A DNA stretch of 12,418 nt from Pseudomonadota bacterium. Its GTDB lineage: Bacteria > Pseudomonadota > Alphaproteobacteria > Rhizobiales > Aestuariivirgaceae. The stretch is taken from assembly GCA_016522385.1 (NCBI GenBank), contig JAEKFU010000125.1:1-12418 (forward strand), read 5' to 3'. This document shows positions 1-8,073 of the stretch, one piece after another (position 1 is the stretch's first letter; each line of letters begins with the position of its first letter). The translations under genes and the position numbers were made by a program. The notes below the pieces were generated by a model. The model was not told the origin of the DNA and did no database searches. It saw only the letters and a list, made by a program, of their open reading frames with translations.

Positions 1-1
1 T

Positions 2-601
2 GTCTATGATCACGATACGGGTGTTCGACCAGGCAATTCGGCCGAACAGCTTGCCAAGCTGAAACCGGCCTTCGAACGCCCGTTCGGCAAAGTCACTGCT
101 GGAAATTCCTCGCAGATCACCGACGGCGGCTCTTGGGTGATCGTCGCGTCCGGCGATGCGGTCAAGAAATACGGCCTTAAACCTATGGCTCGCATCATCG
201 ATTGCGACTGGGGATCATGCGACCCCTCGGTCATGGGACTAGGACCGGTGCTGTCCTCGACCCGGATCTTGAAGAAATACGGGTTAGCCTTGAAAGACAT
301 CGGCGCCTGGGAGATTAACGAAGCCTTCGCAGCCCAGGTTCTCGCTTGCCTGAAAGCCTGGCAGGAGCCTGATTTCTGCAAGCGCATCCTCGGCCTCGAT
401 AAGCCGATGGGCGAGCTTAATCAGGACATACTAAATGTCGATGGTGGCGCCGTTAGCCTCGGCCACCCGGTCGGCACATCCGGTAACCGTATCACTTTAC
501 ATGTCATCCATGTCATGCGCCGGTTGGGTGCGCGGCTCGGCATTGCGACTGAATGTATTGGTGGCGGCATGGGCGGAGCCATGCTCCTGGAAATTGTGTG
601 A
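2..601 (+). CDS. fadI: Acetyl-CoA C-acyltransferase (thiolase), C-terminal part, 5' end off the window
   Basis: Catalyses thiolytic cleavage of 3-ketoacyl-CoA, the last step of beta-oxidation, in the cytoplasm. The frame is open from base 2 without a start, giving 199 residues; thiolases are about 390-440 residues, so roughly half lies upstream, including the nucleophilic cysteine. Visible thiolase marks, in order, are TAGNSSQITDG, NEAFAAQV, the catalytic-His loop GHPVGTSG, and the C-terminal catalytic-Cys motif ECIGGGMGGAMLLE just before the TGA. The FadJ-type gene follows 12 nt after the stop, so the two are very probably co-transcribed. The order thiolase then hydratase/dehydrogenase matches fadI-fadJ rather than fadBA, which is why the symbol is offered; substrate chain length cannot be read from this fragment. 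Confidence 0.93.
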   Translation, partial: VYDHDTGVRPGNSAEQLAKLKPAFERPFGKVTAGNSSQITDGGSWVIVASGDAVKKYGLKPMARIIDCDWGSCDPSVMGLGPVLSSTRILKKYGLALKDIGAWEINEAFAAQVLACLKAWQEPDFCKRILGLDKPMGELNQDILNVDGGAVSLGHPVGTSGNRITLHVIHVMRRLGARLGIATECIGGGMGGAMLLEIV

Positions 602-613
602 GGCAACAGGTAG

Positions 614-2740
614 ATGACAGAAATCGATGAAAGCCGCCTCGCCGCTCTTAATGAACTGACCCGCTCGGGACTCACCTTCGGTGCCCGTGCCGACAAGCAG
701 CCTGGCTCGCAGAGTAACTTTGATCATTGGCACTGGTATATTGATACCGACGGCGCGGCCTGGGCCATTCTCGACAAGAAGGGTGAAAGCACTAACACCC
801 TGTCCGAAGCAGTGCTGACTGAACTCAATTCGGTTATTGATGAGGTATTGGCGGCGTCGCCGAAAGGCCTCGTGCTGCGGTCAGCCAAGAAGAACGGCTT
901 TGTTGCCGGCGCCGAGATTTCCGAATTCAAGGACATGACCGATGAAGCGACGATCAAGGAAAGGATCGGTCAAGGTCTTGCGGTCCTCGACAAACTGGAA
1001 GCCGTCCCGTTCCCGACAATCGCACTCATTCACGGCTTCTGCCTCGGTGGCGGCCTGGAACTTGCGTTGGCTTGCAAGTTCCGAATATGCCGAGAGGATT
1101 CCAAGCTTGGCTTTCCCGAAGTCATGCTTGGCCTTCATCCGGGTCTGGCCGGCACGTGGCGTTCATTAAGGGTCATGCCGCCGATAGATGCGATGACGGC
1201 GATGCTGACCGGCAAGACCATTATCGGCAAGAAGGCCAAACGGCTTGGCCTTGTCAACGCCGCAGTTGCCGAACGTCACTTCGCCGAAGCGGTCCGTTGG
1301 GCGTTTGACGGAAAACTGAAACCCAGCGAAGGTCCCAATCTCAAGGCGCGCGCCATGACGCTTGGGCCGGTACGGTCGGTCATTGCCGGACAGATGGAGA
1401 AAAAGACCGCCGCCAAAGCCAGGCGGGAGCACTATCCGGCACCTTTTGCCATGATAAACCTGTGGCGCAAGCATGGCGATGACCTGAAGGACATGCGCCA
1501 CGCCGAGACTGAATCATTCGCCAAGCTGATGGTCAGCGATACCTCGCGCAACCTCGTTCGCGCCTTTTTCCTTCGCGAAAAGCTCAAAGGCTATGCTAAG
1601 GGCGTCGAACACGGCATCGTCCGTGTTCATGTCATCGGCGCCGGTGTTATGGGCGGCGACATCGCTGCAGTGTGCGCCAAGGAAGGTTTCCAGGTCACCT
1701 TACAGGACCGCGAGATCAAGTACATCGCTCCGGCCATCAAACGCGCTTGCGAGTACTACAAGAAACGCATCTATACCGAGCGGGAACGCCAGGCGGCCAT
1801 GGACCGCTTGATCCCGGACGTTGCAGGTGACGGCGTTGCTAAGGCCGACCTGATCATCGAGGTGGTGCCTGAGGACCCGGCGATCAAAGCCACTGTTTTT
1901 AAGCAATGCGAAGCCCGGATGAAGCCAGATGCCATCCTCGCCACCAACACGTCTTCAATTTTGCTGGAGACGCTGACCAAGGGCCTCAAAGCACCCAGGC
2001 GCTTCTGCGGCATTCACTTCTTCAACCCGGTTGCTCAAATGCCCCTGGTTGAGGTCGTCACGCACGGTAAGCTCGACAAGAAGATTCGAGGCCGTGTGAC
2101 TGCGTTTGTAGATGCCATCGGCAAACTGCCGCTGCCAGTCAAATCGGCACCCGGCTTCCTGGTCAACCGGGCACTGATTCCCTATTCCATTGAGGCTTTT
2201 CTGGCCTATTCCGAAGGCGTCAGACCGGAGGTCATCGACAGGGTTGCGGAAGACTTCGGCATGCCGATGGGCCCGATGGAAATGGCCGACGTTGTCGGGC
2301 TTGACGTCGGCTTGCACGTTGCCCAGGTATTGAAACGTGACCTTGACCCCGACATGCCCGACACTCCGGACTGGCTGAACAAGCTGGTCGATGACGGCAA
2401 TCTCGGCAAGAAGTCGGGCAAGGGCATCTACACTTGGACAAAGGGCAAGGCGCAAAAAACCAAAGTCGATGAACAGCCCGACCCGGGTCTCACCGATCGC
2501 CTGATGCTGCCTCTGCTCAATACACTGGCCGAATGCATGGCAGATCGAATTGTCGATGACATCGATGCCGCCGATGCCGGTATGATCTTCGCCACCGGTT
2601 TTGCGCCGTTCCGCGGCGGCCCACTAAATTATGCGAGAACCCGCGGTGTCGACGACATTGTCGAGAGCCTGAAGGTGCTCGAGGAACAATTCGGCAGCCG
2701 CTTCAAGGCGAGCAAGGGTTGGGCAAGGATCAAACGCTGA
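614..2740 (+). CDS. fadJ: 3-hydroxyacyl-CoA dehydrogenase / enoyl-CoA hydratase multifunctional protein (FadJ/FadB type)
   Basis: Alpha subunit of the beta-oxidation complex: hydrates 2-enoyl-CoA, then oxidises the 3-hydroxyacyl-CoA with NAD+, passing it to the thiolase encoded just upstream. At 708 residues it has the family's normal length. The crotonase domain spans about 40-230, with oxyanion-hole segment GFVAGAEISEF (95-105), GFCLGGGLE (Glu149) and LGFPEVMLGL (Glu169), the two expected catalytic glutamates. The NAD Rossmann motif VIGAGVMGGDIA is at 340-351, the ATNTSS strand at 443-448, the catalytic His in GIHFFNP at 468, and the conserved PGFLVNR at 513-519. The C-terminal dehydrogenase lobe continues to residue 708. 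The loop usually written PGFGGT is PGLAGTW here (176-182). An AGG lies shortly before the ATG. Its TGA abuts the TGA of the opposing gene. Confidence 0.96.
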   Translation: MTEIDESRLAALNELTRSGLTFGARADKQPGSQSNFDHWHWYIDTDGAAWAILDKKGESTNTLSEAVLTELNSVIDEVLAASPKGLVLRSAKKNGFVAGAEISEFKDMTDEATIKERIGQGLAVLDKLEAVPFPTIALIHGFCLGGGLELALACKFRICREDSKLGFPEVMLGLHPGLAGTWRSLRVMPPIDAMTAMLTGKTIIGKKAKRLGLVNAAVAERHFAEAVRWAFDGKLKPSEGPNLKARAMTLGPVRSVIAGQMEKKTAAKARREHYPAPFAMINLWRKHGDDLKDMRHAETESFAKLMVSDTSRNLVRAFFLREKLKGYAKGVEHGIVRVHVIGAGVMGGDIAAVCAKEGFQVTLQDREIKYIAPAIKRACEYYKKRIYTERERQAAMDRLIPDVAGDGVAKADLIIEVVPEDPAIKATVFKQCEARMKPDAILATNTSSILLETLTKGLKAPRRFCGIHFFNPVAQMPLVEVVTHGKLDKKIRGRVTAFVDAIGKLPLPVKSAPGFLVNRALIPYSIEAFLAYSEGVRPEVIDRVAEDFGMPMGPMEMADVVGLDVGLHVAQVLKRDLDPDMPDTPDWLNKLVDDGNLGKKSGKGIYTWTKGKAQKTKVDEQPDPGLTDRLMLPLLNTLAECMADRIVDDIDAADAGMIFATGFAPFRGGPLNYARTRGVDDIVESLKVLEEQFGSRFKASKGWARIKR

Positions 2741-3277
2741 TCAGCTTCCTGCTTCTTTCTCGGCAAGCTCCTTGAGCGATGCCAGGCCGGCTTCGTAGTC
2801 GGCTCCGATCCAGGTTTCGAACATCAGCCCCATCCAACGGCCCATAGGATTGTTGCCGAGATCGGTGTGGAATTCCCACGTAATGCGGGTGCCGCCGTCA
2901 AATCCTTCAAGCTTAAAGGCAGCATCAGCGGTGCCCTGGTCGCCGAAGTCGAGCGCCGTCCTGACCAACTTGCCAGGCTCGCTGGCAACAATTTCTTGGC
3001 TGCCGCTGCCGTACTCATTGCTTTGCCAGGCAACCTTCTGGCCGACGCCGGCAGAAGGTCCGGTATAAGTCTGTTTCATATCCGGATCACCCTTGGACCA
3101 AGGCGACCACTCATCGAATTTCTTCAGATCGTTTAGGTACGCGAACACTTTGTCCGGCGGCGCATTGATCAACGCCTCGCGTGACACTGAGACGTCGCGC
3201 GGCAGCAAAAACGCCACACCAACAAACAGCACCACCGCACCCAGCAAGCCGATAATGAATTTCTTCAGAAATCCCAT
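2741..3277 (-). CDS. Membrane-anchored SRPBCC (START-like / polyketide cyclase) family protein
   Basis: 178 residues. A single hydrophobic segment (about 6-25, FIIGLLGAVVLFVGVAFLLP) after a KK pair anchors the N-terminus. The rest is a soluble SRPBCC fold: INAPPDKVFAYLNDLKKFDEWSPW (the typical start of the domain, 38-60) and the late strand RITWEFHTDLG, ending in a C-terminal helix. SRPBCC proteins bind hydrophobic ligands in a deep cavity; the ligand here is unknown. I chose the ATG at 3277 because GAGGA lies 7 nt before it; a GTG two codons upstream (3283) would sit only 1 nt from that ribosome site. It lies 82 nt downstream of the amidase gene on the same strand and may be its last co-transcribed partner. 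The stop codon directly abuts the stop of the convergent fadJ-like gene. Confidence 0.88.
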   Translation of the reverse strand: MGFLKKFIIGLLGAVVLFVGVAFLLPRDVSVSREALINAPPDKVFAYLNDLKKFDEWSPWSKGDPDMKQTYTGPSAGVGQKVAWQSNEYGSGSQEIVASEPGKLVRTALDFGDQGTADAAFKLEGFDGGTRITWEFHTDLGNNPMGRWMGLMFETWIGADYEAGLASLKELAEKEAGS

Positions 3278-3359
3278 GATCACATCCTCGTTGAGATGCC
3301 GGTCACCCTACGTAAAAGCATGACCGAATTAGGGCCCGTGCAGCTGCCGCCGCAGACGT

Positions 3360-4808
3360 TCAAACCACTCTTGAAACGTGCAATGGCGGCACGCGGTCGC
3401 GCCACGGCAGAGCCTCTTCAAGCGCTGCCCCGAGCGCGATCACAAGGTGATCTTCTGCAGGACGCGCGGCCAGTTGAACGCCGATCGGCAGGCCGTTCGA
3501 ATGAAGCGCCAACGGCAGCGAAAGTGCCGGTGCGCCGGCGACATTGAACGGAAAGCAAAACTGCACCGGCCGGTCGCCGTAGGTTAGATATTCGACCGGA
3601 TCCATATCTTTAAAGTCGAGCCCGTAGAGCCCGTGCTCAGGTGCCACCACTGCAGTCGTCGGAGACACGAGCACATCATAGCCGGCAAAAAACGCGCCAA
3701 TCTCACGCCGGGCCCGATTGATCCAGGCGAGCGCGTCAAGAAACCGGTAGGGATCCATGGTCTGCGCCAGCTTATAGATCTCGAGCACTACCGGCTCCAA
3801 CGTGTCGGGTCCGACGGTGCGGTTCATTCTTCTGGCAAATTCATCAATCCGCAGGTGGAAGCCAAAAAACCAGAAATGCGCCATTTCCCTGGATGCCTGT
3901 TCGCCATCGAAGGGAAAATCTGCTTCCTCGACATGATGCCCCATATCCGCCAACACCTCAGCCGTCGCCTCCGTCGCTGCAGCAACTTCTGGATCCACCG
4001 GTGCATCCATCAAGGGCTTTGCTGTCCACGCGATGCGCAACTGCGTCAGCCGGCGGTCGACAAACTCAGCATATGGTTCAGCCGGTTTCGCTATGACGAA
4101 CGGATCGCCTGGCTGCGGGGTACTCAGGCAGTCAAGCATAACAGCCGTATCTCGCATCGTCTTGGACTGAACGAAATTCATCGACAGGCCGTAGCCGCCC
4201 TCATCGGCAACCGGACCGGCCGAAATACGACCCCGTGATGGTTTGAGCCCAATGCCGCCGCACCAGGATGCCGGAATCCGTATGGAACCGGCAATGTCCG
4301 AGCCATGCGCCAACGGTACCAGACCGGCGGCCACGGCGGCGGCACCACCGCCGGTCGATCCGCCGGCTGAATACCCTTCGCGCCACGGTGTCGAGGTATT
4401 GCCGTAAAGCTTATTCTCCGCCGAACCAGCAATGGAGTATTCAGGTGCATTCGAACGACCCAACACATTGAGCCCTGATGCCCGAACTAGCTTGAGGAAA
4501 TTGGTGTCATATTCGGCCACCATACCCTTGCACAACCTGGAGCCGAACTCGACTTTGCGACCCTTCTCATGACCGCCGACATCCTTAATGAGGAACGGTA
4601 CGCCGCGAAATGGACCGTCAGCGACATTATCGTCGTTAAGCGCTTCCATCCGGTCGGGATAGGTCTCGACCACCGCTTTGACAACGATGTCGGCGGCATC
4701 AATCGCATGCTTGGCCGCTTCCGCCAATTCGCGAGCGGAGACCTCACGTTTGCGGACCAGTTCAGCCAAGCCAAGCCCGTCAAATGAAGAGTATTCTCGC
4801 AGGTCCAT
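3360..4808 (-). CDS. Amidase-signature family hydrolase
   Basis: 482 residues, normal for the family, cytoplasmic (no signal peptide). The Ser-cisSer-Lys triad is complete: Lys75 in GVPFLIKDVGG, cis-Ser151 in SAGGSTGGGAAAVAAG, and nucleophile Ser175 in GSDIAGSIRIPA. GLKPSRGRIS (187-196) closes the signature. The fold hydrolyses amide bonds; the substrate (acylamide, arylamide, carbamate) cannot be read from the sequence. It does not look like GatA: there is no linked gatB or gatC and the surroundings are catabolic. ATG at 4808 is the first in-frame start; GAGGT is 12 nt upstream, a rather long spacing. A two-tier inverted repeat lies 17-65 nt upstream. It follows the small membrane-protein gene and precedes the SRPBCC gene on the same strand. 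Confidence 0.93.
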   Translation of the reverse strand: MDLREYSSFDGLGLAELVRKREVSARELAEAAKHAIDAADIVVKAVVETYPDRMEALNDDNVADGPFRGVPFLIKDVGGHEKGRKVEFGSRLCKGMVAEYDTNFLKLVRASGLNVLGRSNAPEYSIAGSAENKLYGNTSTPWREGYSAGGSTGGGAAAVAAGLVPLAHGSDIAGSIRIPASWCGGIGLKPSRGRISAGPVADEGGYGLSMNFVQSKTMRDTAVMLDCLSTPQPGDPFVIAKPAEPYAEFVDRRLTQLRIAWTAKPLMDAPVDPEVAAATEATAEVLADMGHHVEEADFPFDGEQASREMAHFWFFGFHLRIDEFARRMNRTVGPDTLEPVVLEIYKLAQTMDPYRFLDALAWINRARREIGAFFAGYDVLVSPTTAVVAPEHGLYGLDFKDMDPVEYLTYGDRPVQFCFPFNVAGAPALSLPLALHSNGLPIGVQLAARPAEDHLVIALGAALEEALPWRDRVPPLHVSRVV

Positions 4809-4824
4809 GCCTAAGCATGCACCT

Positions 4825-4873
4825 CATATTTGGCGTGTCGAGTCTTATCGGCACCAAGCCGATCCCAAATATG
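4825..4873. promoter_or_regulatory. Nested inverted repeat upstream of the amidase gene
   Basis: Outer arms catatttgg (4825-4833) and ccaaatatg (4865-4873) are perfect 9-nt complements. Inside them, atcggc (4847-4852) and gccgat (4858-4863) form a perfect 6-bp stem with loop accaa. It lies 17 nt upstream of the amidase ATG, in the gap after the small membrane-protein gene. No T-run follows on the minus strand, so an intrinsic terminator is unlikely. An operator or a 5'-leader RNA structure is a better guess. Seen directly; the function is inference. Confidence 0.4.
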
Positions 4874-4918
4874 CTCCAGGGACTGCGGGCAATCATAATT
4901 GTCCACAGCTCGCAGAAT

Positions 4919-5056
4919 TCAGAATGCTTGCCAATTGAATTTCAACGGCCTGATATTGAGGCTCTCGACAATCCCGGGGAAGAACGCGGAACCGACGACA
5001 AAAGCAGCGCCCAATACCAAACAGATGCTCAGGACAAGCTTAACGCCGTCGTTCAT
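4919..5056 (-). CDS. Small single-pass membrane protein (45 residues), unknown function
   Basis: A short ORF in the ALDH-amidase gap, beginning MNDGVKLVLSICLVLG and ending RPLKFNWQAF. Residues about 6-26 form one continuous hydrophobic helix (KLVLSICLVLGAAFVVGSAF), followed by a short polar tail with Lys, Arg and Trp. Negative/neutral N-terminus plus basic C-terminal tail would suggest the tail is cytoplasmic, but this is a weak prediction. A GGGG run about 10 nt before the ATG is a possible ribosome site. It begins 59 nt after the ALDH stop and ends 110 nt before the amidase start on the same strand, so co-transcription is plausible. I do not recognise the family. Its clean membrane pattern and position argue for a real gene, but length alone does not exclude chance. 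Confidence 0.55.
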   Translation of the reverse strand: MNDGVKLVLSICLVLGAAFVVGSAFFPGIVESLNIRPLKFNWQAF

Positions 5057-5115
5057 GATTCAAGCCCCGCATCGCAATAACCAAACGCTAGCACATATGA
5101 AGCTGAATAGATGAA

Positions 5116-6591
5116 TTATCTCATAACGAACGGATCGGCGATCGGCTCATCCGAAGTGTTGATCCAAACAGACTTAGTGCGGGTGTAGTCAAGCACAGTG
5201 TCCATGCCGCCTTCGCGGCCGTGCCCGGTAAGCTTGTTACCGCCGAACGGCACGACCGGAGAAACCACCCGATAAGTGTTGACCCACACAATGCCACAGC
5301 GCAGTTTGCGGATCAAACGATGCGCGCGCGACAGGTTTCTGGTGAAAATCCCGGATGCAAACCCGTAGCGCGTATCATTAGCCAGCTGCACTGCTTCATC
5401 TTCAGATGAAAACTTGAGCACCGACAGCACTGGGCCGAAACATTCCTCGGCCACACAACGCACATCGGGTGATGGCGCTAAGATAATCGTCGGCTCGATG
5501 TAGTTTCCGGTGTTGAACCCCGCCGGCGTGCCGCCACCGGTCGCGATCGTCGCCCCTTGCGCCACACTGTCGGCGATTATGGACTCAATGTTTTCCTTCT
5601 GCCGTTTGGTGGCCAGTGGCCCGACCTCGGTTTTGTGATCGAGCGGTGGCCCAATTTTGATCTTCGGTGCCCGTTCCGCCAGCCCGGCTGCAAAATCATC
5701 GTGGATTTCTTCATGTAGCAGCAGTCTCGACCCTGCGACACATGATTGCCCGGGCGCTCCGAAGATACCCGCAACCACACCGTTGGAGGCGCTCTCCAGG
5801 TCGGCGTCGGGAAAAACCATCACCGGCGATTTGCCGCCCAGCTCCAAGGTTGTCAGCGCAAAATTCTCCGCCGAATTTCGCACCACGTGCCGCGCCGTCG
5901 CCGGCCCACCGGTGAATGCCACCCGTGACACCAAAGGATGCGCAGTGAGCACCACACCGCACTCTGGTCCGAAACCGGTGATGACATTGATCACACCTTT
6001 CGGGAAACCCGCTTCGTCGACCAACTTAGCAAAATGCAGGATTGGCGCCGGGCCATCCTCCGAAGCTTTCAGCACTACTGTGTTGCCGGCCGCCAGCGCC
6101 GGGCCAAGTTTGACGGCGGTAAGAAATAGTTGCGAATTCCACGGCACCACCGCAGCGACGACACCCAACGGCTCGCGGCGCGAGTAAACTTCCAGCGTCG
6201 GTTTATCAGCGGGAAACGTGGAACCTTCGATTTTGTCGGCAAGGCCCCCATAATAGTGAAAATACTCACCGGCATAGGCCGTAATGAGGCTGGTTTCGCG
6301 AATAATCTTGCCGGTGTCCTTGGTCTCCAGCTCCGCCATAATTGCCGCATCGCGAACCACAAGCTCGGCGAGCTTCATCAACAGCTTGCCGCGCTGCGTT
6401 GCCGTCATAGCCGGCCATGCGCCTTCACTGAATGCCTGCCAGGCCGCGTTCACCGCCCGGTCCGTATCAGCTGTGGTTGCCGCCGGCATGACGGCCCAGG
6501 GCTCATCCGTGGAGGGATCACAGCTTTCAAAAAATGCTCCCCCTTCCGCGTCGCAGAACGCACCGTCTATATAAAGTTGGAACTTTTCCAT
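5116..6591 (-). CDS. NAD(P)-dependent aldehyde dehydrogenase
   Basis: Oxidises an aldehyde to the acid. 491 residues, normal for class 1/2-like and betaine-aldehyde-type ALDHs; cytoplasmic. All key positions are present: Asn152 in VVPWNSQ, Lys175 in VVLKAS, the cofactor loop AFTGGPATAR (225-234), general base Glu250 in TLELGGKSP, nucleophile Cys284 in GAPGQSCVAGSR, EECFGPV with Glu383, and PFGGNKLTGHGREGG near the C-terminus. The cofactor loop reads FTGG rather than the commoner FTGS. ATG 6591 is preceded by GAGGAG with 9-nt spacing, a strong ribosome site. It is downstream of the luciferase-like monooxygenase and upstream of the small membrane protein. A role in oxidising an aldehyde released by the neighbouring oxygenases is plausible, but the substrate is not determined. 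Confidence 0.95.
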   Translation of the reverse strand: MEKFQLYIDGAFCDAEGGAFFESCDPSTDEPWAVMPAATTADTDRAVNAAWQAFSEGAWPAMTATQRGKLLMKLAELVVRDAAIMAELETKDTGKIIRETSLITAYAGEYFHYYGGLADKIEGSTFPADKPTLEVYSRREPLGVVAAVVPWNSQLFLTAVKLGPALAAGNTVVLKASEDGPAPILHFAKLVDEAGFPKGVINVITGFGPECGVVLTAHPLVSRVAFTGGPATARHVVRNSAENFALTTLELGGKSPVMVFPDADLESASNGVVAGIFGAPGQSCVAGSRLLLHEEIHDDFAAGLAERAPKIKIGPPLDHKTEVGPLATKRQKENIESIIADSVAQGATIATGGGTPAGFNTGNYIEPTIILAPSPDVRCVAEECFGPVLSVLKFSSEDEAVQLANDTRYGFASGIFTRNLSRAHRLIRKLRCGIVWVNTYRVVSPVVPFGGNKLTGHGREGGMDTVLDYTRTKSVWINTSDEPIADPFVMR

Positions 6592-6681
6592 AATCGCCTA
6601 CTCCTCGTTGCTAGTCCTGGTGACGCTTAGGATTGCTGTGTCGGCGTGGCCCAATTCGCATCTGCCTTCCATACGCGGTGA

Positions 6682-6705
6682 TGCCACCGCACTCCTGCGG
6701 TGGCA
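6682..6705. terminator. Strong GC-rich hairpin between monooxygenase and ALDH genes
   Basis: tgccaccgca (6682-6691) and tgcggtggca (6696-6705) are perfect 10-bp complements around a 4-nt loop, ctcc. It begins 18 nt after the TGA of the monooxygenase gene on the minus strand. No clear T-run follows on that strand, so it is not a canonical intrinsic terminator. It could attenuate transcription into the ALDH gene, or protect the 3' end of the upstream mRNA. Confidence 0.45.
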
Positions 6706-6723
6706 CCACAATGTGCGTCTGCC

Positions 6724-7896
6724 TCACTCCGCCGCCTGCTGGCCCAGCTGAACCCGCCCACTGAACCGCGGCATGACTTCTTCGGTGAACAATCTTACCG
6801 ACCGCATCGCGGCCCCATGGTCTACGCCGGGAAAATGCGACCACACGATTAGGGTCTCCAGGTTGAGGACATCGATCAGCTCGGCAATCTTGTCAGAGAT
6901 ATCATCCGGAGTGCCGAACAGTAGGTTGCGCTCATCAAGAAATTCGAAATCCAGCAGGTCAAGCTTGCCCGGTGTTTGCGGCAGCGCTTCATCGGCATGC
7001 ATGTGGTTGCCAAGACCGCGCCAGTGACACACCCAGCGCATGTAATCGAGAATACCGTCTGCACCGGCTCGGCGTGCTTCTGCTTTCGTCTCTGCGCAGA
7101 ACATGTCACGCACCAGCGAGATACCCTCGCCGAGCGGTACATCACGACCCTCATGGGCAGACTTCTTGTCGCGGTAAAGCTCGAACCGGGGTTTGAGCGC
7201 ATCAACCGGCGGGATCCACATCATCGCGCCGAGATCGTTTTCGGCGGCATACTGAATCGCCAGATGACCGTCGACGACCTGGTGCATCGGCGGTGTCGGC
7301 TGCTGCAGAGTGCGCGGTACCAGGGCCAACTTGGTCAACTCCAGCGTCTCCAGATCCTGGTATTCCGCACTCTTCTCGCTCATCGCATGATCCCATACGA
7401 ACCGCGGGTCGGGATACCGGAAAAACTCACCATCGAATGCAAAATACTCATTCGCCCACGCACCACGAATGATCTGAAGCGACTCATTGAAAATCCGGAA
7501 ATTCTGCGCCGGATTGCGCGTATCGGCGGTCTTGTTGAGCTGCAACGCCTCGCGGCCATAAATGCCACGCCCGACCGCACATTCAATTCGCCCGCCGGAC
7601 ATGTGGTCGAGCATCGCCAGGTCTTCGGCAAAGCGCAGTGGATGCCAGAAGGTGATGATATTGGCCGCCTGACCAATCCGGAGTCTTTTGGTATGGGTTG
7701 CCGTCCAGGTCGACATCATCACTGGGTTCGGGCACACTTCAAAGCCTTCGAACCCGAAATGATGCTCGGTGAACCAAATCGAACTCCAGCCATGATCATC
7801 GAGATATTGTGCAAGATCAACAGTGTCTTGCAGCACCTGGCTGAATCCTTTTGCCAGGTGACGGTCGTTACTATTTGCAAAATAACCGAATTTCAT
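6724..7896 (-). CDS. Luciferase-like (LLM class) flavin-dependent monooxygenase
   Basis: 390 residues of the bacterial-luciferase-like TIM-barrel family, which uses reduced FMN from a partner reductase to insert one oxygen into aldehydes, amines, sulfonates or alkyl chains. Visible marks are the N-terminal strand MKFGYFANSN, WFTEHHFG (41-48), the segment AANIITFWHPLRFAEDLAML (78-97), and DHMSGGRIECAVGRGIYGRE (97-116). The substrate cannot be predicted. I chose the ATG at 7896 because AGGAGG lies just upstream with ideal spacing; extending to the in-frame codon at 7944 would add 16 residues and put that ribosome site inside the gene. No flavin reductase gene is in the window. The promoter region carries a 40-nt tandem repeat, and a hairpin follows the stop codon. 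Confidence 0.94.
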   Translation of the reverse strand: MKFGYFANSNDRHLAKGFSQVLQDTVDLAQYLDDHGWSSIWFTEHHFGFEGFEVCPNPVMMSTWTATHTKRLRIGQAANIITFWHPLRFAEDLAMLDHMSGGRIECAVGRGIYGREALQLNKTADTRNPAQNFRIFNESLQIIRGAWANEYFAFDGEFFRYPDPRFVWDHAMSEKSAEYQDLETLELTKLALVPRTLQQPTPPMHQVVDGHLAIQYAAENDLGAMMWIPPVDALKPRFELYRDKKSAHEGRDVPLGEGISLVRDMFCAETKAEARRAGADGILDYMRWVCHWRGLGNHMHADEALPQTPGKLDLLDFEFLDERNLLFGTPDDISDKIAELIDVLNLETLIVWSHFPGVDHGAAMRSVRLFTEEVMPRFSGRVQLGQQAAE

Positions 7897-7940
7897 GATC
7901 GCTCCTCCTAATGAATCCGAATCCACAAGGCTGGCGCACA

Positions 7941-8020
7941 CCAATTAGGCTCACTGCGCGCCCACTTGAGCGACACAACACCGATTAAGCTCACTGCGTG
8001 ACCACTTGAGCGAAATTGTC
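7941..8020. repeat. Two tandem 40-nt operator-like repeats upstream of the monooxygenase gene
   Basis: Unit 1 is 7941-7980 and unit 2 is 7981-8020, exactly 40 nt apart. Over the first 33 nt they match at 29 positions. Each unit contains the half-sites gctca and tgagc, separated by 13 nt (7949-7971 and 7989-8011), so each is an imperfect inverted repeat. The pair lies 45 nt upstream of the monooxygenase ATG, in the gap before the stop of the dioxygenase gene. A related site with a shorter spacer is at 12205-12218. A binding site for a dimeric regulator is the natural reading; which regulator is unknown. Confidence 0.6.
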
Positions 8021-8073
8021 CTCTATCAGAAAACGGCCACCGCCGCAATCAGTCTCAGCTGCACACAAACTGC

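Noticed and set aside
6976..7911. 311-codon plus-strand frame across the monooxygenase gene
   Set aside because: Antisense shadow of a gene with clear family motifs and a strong ribosome site; its translation shows no domain.
7941..8020. CRISPR array
   Set aside because: Only two contiguous units, no spacers, and no cas genes; fits a promoter repeat instead.
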